From NCBI GenBank assembly GCA_900545185.1, contig UQYH01000043.1:1-17821 (forward strand): DNA of 17,821 bases, in the 5' to 3' direction. Shown here piece by piece: positions 14,455 to 17,821 of the stretch; positions within the stretch are counted from its first letter, which is position 1, and every line of letters starts with the position of its first letter. Below the pieces are notes generated by a model. That model saw only the letters and a list, made by a program, of their open reading frames with translations, was not told the origin of the DNA and did not search any database. The position numbers were made by a program, and so were the translations under genes. The DNA comes from an uncultured Eubacteriales bacterium (GTDB lineage: Bacteria > Bacillota > Clostridia > UBA1381 > UBA9506).

Positions 14455-15009
14455 ATGTTTGAAGAATTAATTGCGCAGCACTGCGGTCCGGCGCTGGCAG
14501 GGATTAAGCCGGGGAATCTTGTCACCTGTTACAAGAAAAAAATGCCCGATGTAAAAACGGAAATTGACCGTTTGAACCGCGAGTTGAATCCAAAGGATAT
14601 ATTCATCGAACCTGTCTGCGAATGTTCCGAAAGAATTTTATTGTTTGTATATCGTAAAAAGCAATTGCATGCCTACTTATGCAAACAAGAAATTCAATCA
14701 CTTTTGCAAAGCTGCAGCTACCCTGCTTCACAGAATACAGAAATGTATCTGCAACACCTAAAGAGCCGTTTAAAACAAAATGACTTTCCGCACGAAATCG
14801 GCGCATTTTTAGGCTACCCGATACATGACATATACGGTTTTATCTATCACAAGCACAGCGGCTGCCTGCTGGTGGGCGAATGGCGTGTTTACGCCGACGC
14901 CGAGGCTGCCGCACGGTTATTCAGGCAATACAAAACGTGCAGGCGTGCCATTGTAAAACGCTTAAGACAAGGCAAAACTTTGGCGCAGATTTTTTGCGCA
15001 GCATCATAA
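14455..15009 (+). CDS. DUF3793 family protein
   Basis: Protein of unknown function; the family occurs in Clostridia, often beside flavodoxin or ferrous iron transport genes. The 184-residue product shows the features I associate with it. These are an N-terminal HCGPALAGIKPGNL, a central LKSRLKQNDFPHEIGAFLGYPIHDIYGF, and WRVYADAEAAARLFRQYKTCRR towards the end. Nine cysteines and many basic residues are spread through it, including CEC at 55-57, but there is no membrane segment. GGAGG lies 8 bases before the ATG. It is preceded by operator-like copy 3 and followed 69 bases later by the flavodoxin. The context suggests a role in iron-limited growth; no reaction can be assigned. Confidence 0.85.
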   Translation: MFEELIAQHCGPALAGIKPGNLVTCYKKKMPDVKTEIDRLNRELNPKDIFIEPVCECSERILLFVYRKKQLHAYLCKQEIQSLLQSCSYPASQNTEMYLQHLKSRLKQNDFPHEIGAFLGYPIHDIYGFIYHKHSGCLLVGEWRVYADAEAAARLFRQYKTCRRAIVKRLRQGKTLAQIFCAAS

Positions 15010-15017
15010 AAAACAAC

Positions 15018-15041
15018 GCTGCCGACCGTTTTTACGGCGGT
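15018..15041 (+). other. Intercistronic hairpin between DUF3793 and flavodoxin
   Basis: GCTGCCG (15018-15024) pairs with CGGCGGT (15035-15041), seven pairs with two G-U wobbles, around a 10-base loop containing TTTTT. No T-tract follows, so it is more likely a stability or processing element than a terminator. Confidence 0.35.
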
Positions 15042-15078
15042 ACACTGTTTACATAATTTATATAAGGAGGTTTTACGC

Positions 15079-15510
15079 ATGAGTAAAACAGCAATCATCT
15101 ATTGGAGCGGAACCGGCAACACCGAGGCAATGGCCGAAGCCATTTTGGACGGTGCCAAAGAAGCAGGCGCCGATGTGTCATATTACACGGTTTCGGAAAC
15201 ATCTGCCGACGCAGCTGCCGAATACGATACCTTGATTTTAGGCTGCCCTGCCATGGGTGCAGAGGTTTTGGAAGAGGAAGAATTTGAACCGTTTTTCACC
15301 GAGTTGGAAGGAAAACTGGCCGGTAAAAATGTGGCTTTGTTTGGTTCTTACGGCTGGGGTGACGGCGAATGGATGCGCAATTGGGAAGAACGCGTTATCT
15401 CGGCCGGCGGCAAGCTGATTAACGGCGCCGGTTTAATAGCAAACGAAGCGCCCGACGATGAAGCTTTGGCCAACTGCAAAGCGCTGGGCGCAAAGGCCGC
15501 CGCTCTGTAA
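15079..15510 (+). CDS. Flavodoxin
   Basis: Small FMN-binding electron carrier that can replace ferredoxin when iron is scarce. The 143-residue product is a short-chain flavodoxin. The FMN phosphate loop is WSGTGNTEAMAEAI (about 9-22). The first isoalloxazine-side loop is LGCPAMGAEVLEEEEFEPFF, and the third element is ALFGSYGWGDGEWMRNWEERV. Several acidic stretches fit a surface for redox partners. AAGGAGG lies 8 bases before the ATG. It is the last gene of the DUF2325-DUF3793-flavodoxin cluster and converges on the next gene, with 20 bases between the stops. Regulation by metal limitation is likely from the upstream palindromes, assuming co-transcription. Confidence 0.94.
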   Translation: MSKTAIIYWSGTGNTEAMAEAILDGAKEAGADVSYYTVSETSADAAAEYDTLILGCPAMGAEVLEEEEFEPFFTELEGKLAGKNVALFGSYGWGDGEWMRNWEERVISAGGKLINGAGLIANEAPDDEALANCKALGAKAAAL

Positions 15511-15530
15511 AAAGCAATTCGTTTCTTTGT

Positions 15531-16127
15531 TCACACAGGCAACACGGATGATGTTTCTCCTCCATCCTGTTGCCTGTTAAGGCGCACTGCCCTTTCCTTC
15601 ATTTTACTTCTGATTCGGCTGACTCTTGCACGATTATACCTTTGAATCATAACAAATTGCATATCAAACAAAGCTGCCAAAACCGACGTAATGAAAAACG
15701 GCCAAAAGCCATCCGTTGCCTTAGAAAACAAGAGCGGCACAAAACTGAACACAACCATATAGCTGTGTCCTATCTGGGCATTCGCCATGTTGTGGCATAA
15801 AGTCGTGTACGAGCCGCGCGTAACAACAAATAACGCTTGATTATAGGTTGGCGCATATTGTTTCCATGCCTTTATATGAATCAGCTTGTAAAACGCCGCT
15901 TCATGTTTCCCGATTTGAAACGGCCTCCCGTCCTCTGTAGTTTTTCCCGAACGGAAATACGTTACAAAAATCGCGACTATAATCCGCATGGCAAAATGAT
16001 AAAAGGTCGTAAAAAATGTTACGGCAAGAGAAAAATATAATCCTCTGTGAAAAGAAAGATATAATGCGCTGCTGACGCAGGCTAAAACAAAGGACAACAC
16101 CAATCCGATACCAATAAGCTTCTTCAA
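15531..16127 (-). CDS. CrtO-like integral membrane protein
   Basis: The 198-residue product has about four hydrophobic segments (roughly 4-22, 31-56, 121-135 and 141-161). It resembles the CrtO family, typified by glycosyl-4,4'-diaponeurosporenoate acyltransferase of staphyloxanthin synthesis. Shared features are the IKAWK stretch (85-89), a histidine in AQIGH where that family has AE-x-x-H, the following FSFVPLLF helix, and the near-diagnostic QRYNRARV (162-169). No carotenoid gene is nearby, so acyl transfer to another lipid or glycolipid is only a guess. The glutamate of the family motif is glutamine here. The start is a TTG at 16127 preceded by GGGGAGGG at 8 bases; no ATG fits. The promoter is at 16157-16185. 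Confidence 0.72.
   Translation of the reverse strand: MKKLIGIGLVLSFVLACVSSALYLSFHRGLYFSLAVTFFTTFYHFAMRIIVAIFVTYFRSGKTTEDGRPFQIGKHEAAFYKLIHIKAWKQYAPTYNQALFVVTRGSYTTLCHNMANAQIGHSYMVVFSFVPLLFSKATDGFWPFFITSVLAALFDMQFVMIQRYNRARVSRIRSKMKERAVRLNRQQDGGETSSVLPV
15535..15577. repeat. Strong hairpin between convergent genes
   Basis: ACAGGCAACA (15535-15544) pairs perfectly with TGTTGCCTGT (15568-15577). GGATG (15546-15550) with CATCC (15563-15567) extends the stem after a one-base bulge. It covers the last codons of the CrtO-like gene and lies 25 bases after the flavodoxin stop. Neither side has an immediate T-tract. It may act as a bidirectional transcription barrier or as an RNA-stabilising 3' end for the flavodoxin transcript. 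Confidence 0.6.
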
Positions 16128-16156
16128 TTTTTTGCCCTCCCCTGCCTTTTTATTCT

Positions 16157-16185
16157 ACTCTATCACACCCGGAGCCAATTGTCAA
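16157..16185 (-). promoter_or_regulatory. Promoter of the CrtO-like gene
   Basis: On the minus strand a perfect TTGACA (16180-16185) and TAGAGT (16157-16162, four of six) are 17 bases apart, with the start expected near 16150, about 23 bases before the TTG codon. Confidence 0.6.
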
Positions 16186-16290
16186 ACAATTTTTGCTTTC
16201 CGCAAATTCGCTGTCATAATTGCCGTTATTGTACAATATACATGTAGTAACATGTTCGATTTTGTTGATACAGTAAAGGAGGAGTCCCCC

Positions 16291-17769
16291 ATGGAAAGCT
16301 ATAACATATACCAGGACATAGCAACCCGTACAAACGGCGATATTTACGTCGGCGTTGTAGGCCCGGTACGAACCGGTAAGTCTACTTTTATTAAAAAGTT
16401 TATGGATTTGTTGGTCATCCCCAACATCGAAAACGTGTACAGTCAGGAGCGTGCAAAGGACGAATTGCCCCAAAGTGCCGCCGGAAAAACCATTATGACA
16501 ACGGAACCGAAGTTCATCCCCAACGAAGCCGTCGAAATCACTTTGGGTGAACAATCCAAAATGAAGGTGCGCATGATCGACTGTGTGGGCTACATTGTAA
16601 AAAGCGCACAGGGGCATTTAGAGGATGACGCACCGCGAATGGTCAGCACGCCATGGGCAAAAGAACCGATCCCCTTTGGCGAAGCTGCCGAAATCGGTAC
16701 AAAAAAGGTCATCACCGAACATTCCACTATCGGTCTGTTGGTGACAACCGACGGCAGCATTACCGATATTCCGCGTGAGGACTACGTAGAAGCCGAAGAG
16801 CGTGTTGTTGCGGAGCTGAAAGCCATTAACAAGCCGTTTGTCATTCTGCTTAACACGCAATATCCCGATAAGCCGGAAACAGAAGAGCTGCGCAGCTATC
16901 TGGAAGCTCAATACGGCGTACCTGTTTTAGCCGTAAACTGCGCCGCCCTGACAGAAAACGAAATCAACACCATTATGCGCCGTGTTCTGTTCCGCTTCCC
17001 CATCCGTGAAATCAGCGTTGTCATGCCGAAATGGATTGACGTTTTAGAGGATGACCATTGGCTGAAAAAAGGCATTTATGACTGTATTCTCTCTTCGATG
17101 AGTGATTTATACCGCATTGACAGCCTAGAGCATTTAAAGGCCTTAGCCGGAGCATACGAATATATAAAAAGCGCCGAAATAACCGAAATCGACTTAGGCA
17201 CCGGTACTGCCACTCTGACGCTCTCCACGCCCGACGGGTTATTCTATCAAATTGTAAAGGAATCCTCCGGCTTTGATATTGACGGCGAAGATAAGCTGAT
17301 GTCCCTGCTTTCGGAAATGGCCGAAATCAAGCGCGAATATGATAAAATATCCTTTGCGCTGCACGAAGTGCGTCAAAAGGGTTATGGCATTGTAACTCCC
17401 ACCATTGACGAACTGCATTTAGAGGAGCCGGAAATTGTCAAGCAAGGCAGCCGGTTCGGCGTTAAGCTTAAGGCTTCCGCACCGTCTATACATATGATTC
17501 AAGCCAATGTGGAAACCGAAGTCAGCCCTATTGTCGGCACCGAAAAGCAATCGGAAGAGCTGGTTCATTATCTGCTGGAGGAGTTTGAAACCGATCCAAA
17601 AAAGATTTGGGAATCTAACATTTTCGGAAAATCTTTGCACGAATTGGTAAACGAAGGATTGCACAACAAGCTGTATCGCATGCCGGATGAAGCCCAAATG
17701 AAGCTTCAGGAAACCTTACAAAAAATCATTAACGAAGGCAGCGGTGGATTGATTTGCATTATTTTATAA
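16291..17769 (+). CDS. spoIVA: Stage IV sporulation protein A (SpoIVA), spore coat morphogenetic ATPase
   Basis: Made in the mother cell, SpoIVA polymerises on the forespore surface by ATP hydrolysis and forms the base layer of the spore coat. The 492-residue product equals Bacillus subtilis SpoIVA in length. Walker A is GPVRTGKST with Lys30 at the same number as in B. subtilis. Next come DELPQSAAGKTIMTTEPKF, a DCVGY switch-type element, and EEPIPFGEAAEIGTKKVI-like and EHSTIG segments. The C-terminal polymerisation region ends with EGSGGLICIIL. The start is the ATG at 16291 with AAAGGAGG 8 bases upstream; the frame is open upstream to 16132, which overlaps the divergent promoter region and is unlikely. 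I could not identify a convincing sigma-E promoter in 16186-16290. The gene is complete, ending 4 bases before adapter sequence. Confidence 0.97.
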   Translation: MESYNIYQDIATRTNGDIYVGVVGPVRTGKSTFIKKFMDLLVIPNIENVYSQERAKDELPQSAAGKTIMTTEPKFIPNEAVEITLGEQSKMKVRMIDCVGYIVKSAQGHLEDDAPRMVSTPWAKEPIPFGEAAEIGTKKVITEHSTIGLLVTTDGSITDIPREDYVEAEERVVAELKAINKPFVILLNTQYPDKPETEELRSYLEAQYGVPVLAVNCAALTENEINTIMRRVLFRFPIREISVVMPKWIDVLEDDHWLKKGIYDCILSSMSDLYRIDSLEHLKALAGAYEYIKSAEITEIDLGTGTATLTLSTPDGLFYQIVKESSGFDIDGEDKLMSLLSEMAEIKREYDKISFALHEVRQKGYGIVTPTIDELHLEEPEIVKQGSRFGVKLKASAPSIHMIQANVETEVSPIVGTEKQSEELVHYLLEEFETDPKKIWESNIFGKSLHELVNEGLHNKLYRMPDEAQMKLQETLQKIINEGSGGLICIIL

Positions 17770-17773
17770 ACAC

Positions 17774-17821
17774 AGATCGGAAGAGCACACGTCTGAACTC
17801 CAGTCACCGATGTATCTCGTA
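17774..17821. other. Untrimmed Illumina TruSeq adapter and index (not genomic)
   Basis: From 17774 the sequence begins AGATCGGAAGAGCACACGTC and continues exactly as the TruSeq read-1 adapter to 17807. A six-base index CGATGT follows (17808-17813), then ATCTCGTA, the start of the flow-cell primer region. These 48 bases come from library construction and should be removed. Confidence 0.99.

Noticed and set aside
16186..16290. Sigma-E promoter for spoIVA
   Set aside because: Fragments such as TCATAAT (16214-16220) and TGTACAAT (16230-16237) resemble sigma-E elements, but their spacing does not fit, so no site is claimed.

Overview
The window looks like a chromosomal piece of an anaerobic, endospore-forming Bacillota, most likely class Clostridia. 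The main reasons are a full-length spoIVA (492 codons, the same length as Bacillus subtilis SpoIVA), the Firmicute gene order yicC-remA-gmk-rpoZ, strong AGGAGG-type ribosome binding sites throughout, sigma-A-type promoters with 17-bp spacers, and clostridial families such as DUF2325 and DUF3793. I cannot name a genus. The right edge is not genomic: from 17774 it is Illumina TruSeq adapter with an index, so this is a short-read assembly contig whose real sequence ends just after the spoIVA stop.

Layout: (1) 1-478, an AT-rich edge with one unrecognised gene cut by the left end. (2) 479-1731, minus strand, the rpsF-ssb-rpsR operon (ribosomal proteins S6 and S18 flanking SSB), with a clear promoter, a leader hairpin and a bidirectional terminator. 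(3) 1783-9271, minus strand, a long run mnmG-yicC-remA-gmk-rpoZ-rimO-pgsA-paaK with tight junctions, probably one transcript from a promoter at 9243-9271. It carries tRNA modification, RNA turnover, GMP phosphorylation, an RNA polymerase subunit, ribosomal S12 modification, phospholipid synthesis and a phenylacetate-CoA-ligase-type enzyme. (4) 9362-11680, plus strand, secD-secF with promoter and strong terminator. (5) 11766-13187, a stand-alone citrate synthase. (6) 13196-13901, a cysteine-rich protein with three possible zinc-ribbon sites, behind its own promoter. (7) 13927-15510, plus strand, DUF2325-DUF3793-flavodoxin, probably a metal (iron) limitation module. (8) 15531-16127, minus strand, a CrtO-like four-helix membrane protein convergent with the flavodoxin. 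(9) 16291-17769, spoIVA.

The least ordinary part is region 7. A promoter is followed by a leader of about 150 nt with two hairpins and a mutually exclusive pairing. Three copies of a 16-bp palindrome of the form GTTAG-N6-CTAAC occur there: two in the leader and one just before the DUF3793 gene. The half-sites resemble DtxR/IdeR-family boxes. With a flavodoxin, the usual replacement for ferredoxin under iron shortage, and two small cysteine- or histidine-rich proteins of unknown function, the arrangement suggests a compact iron-sparing regulon. That is an inference from motif and context.

No stretch longer than 300 bases lacks a gene. I saw no rRNA, tRNA, CRISPR array, insertion sequence, phage gene or replication origin.
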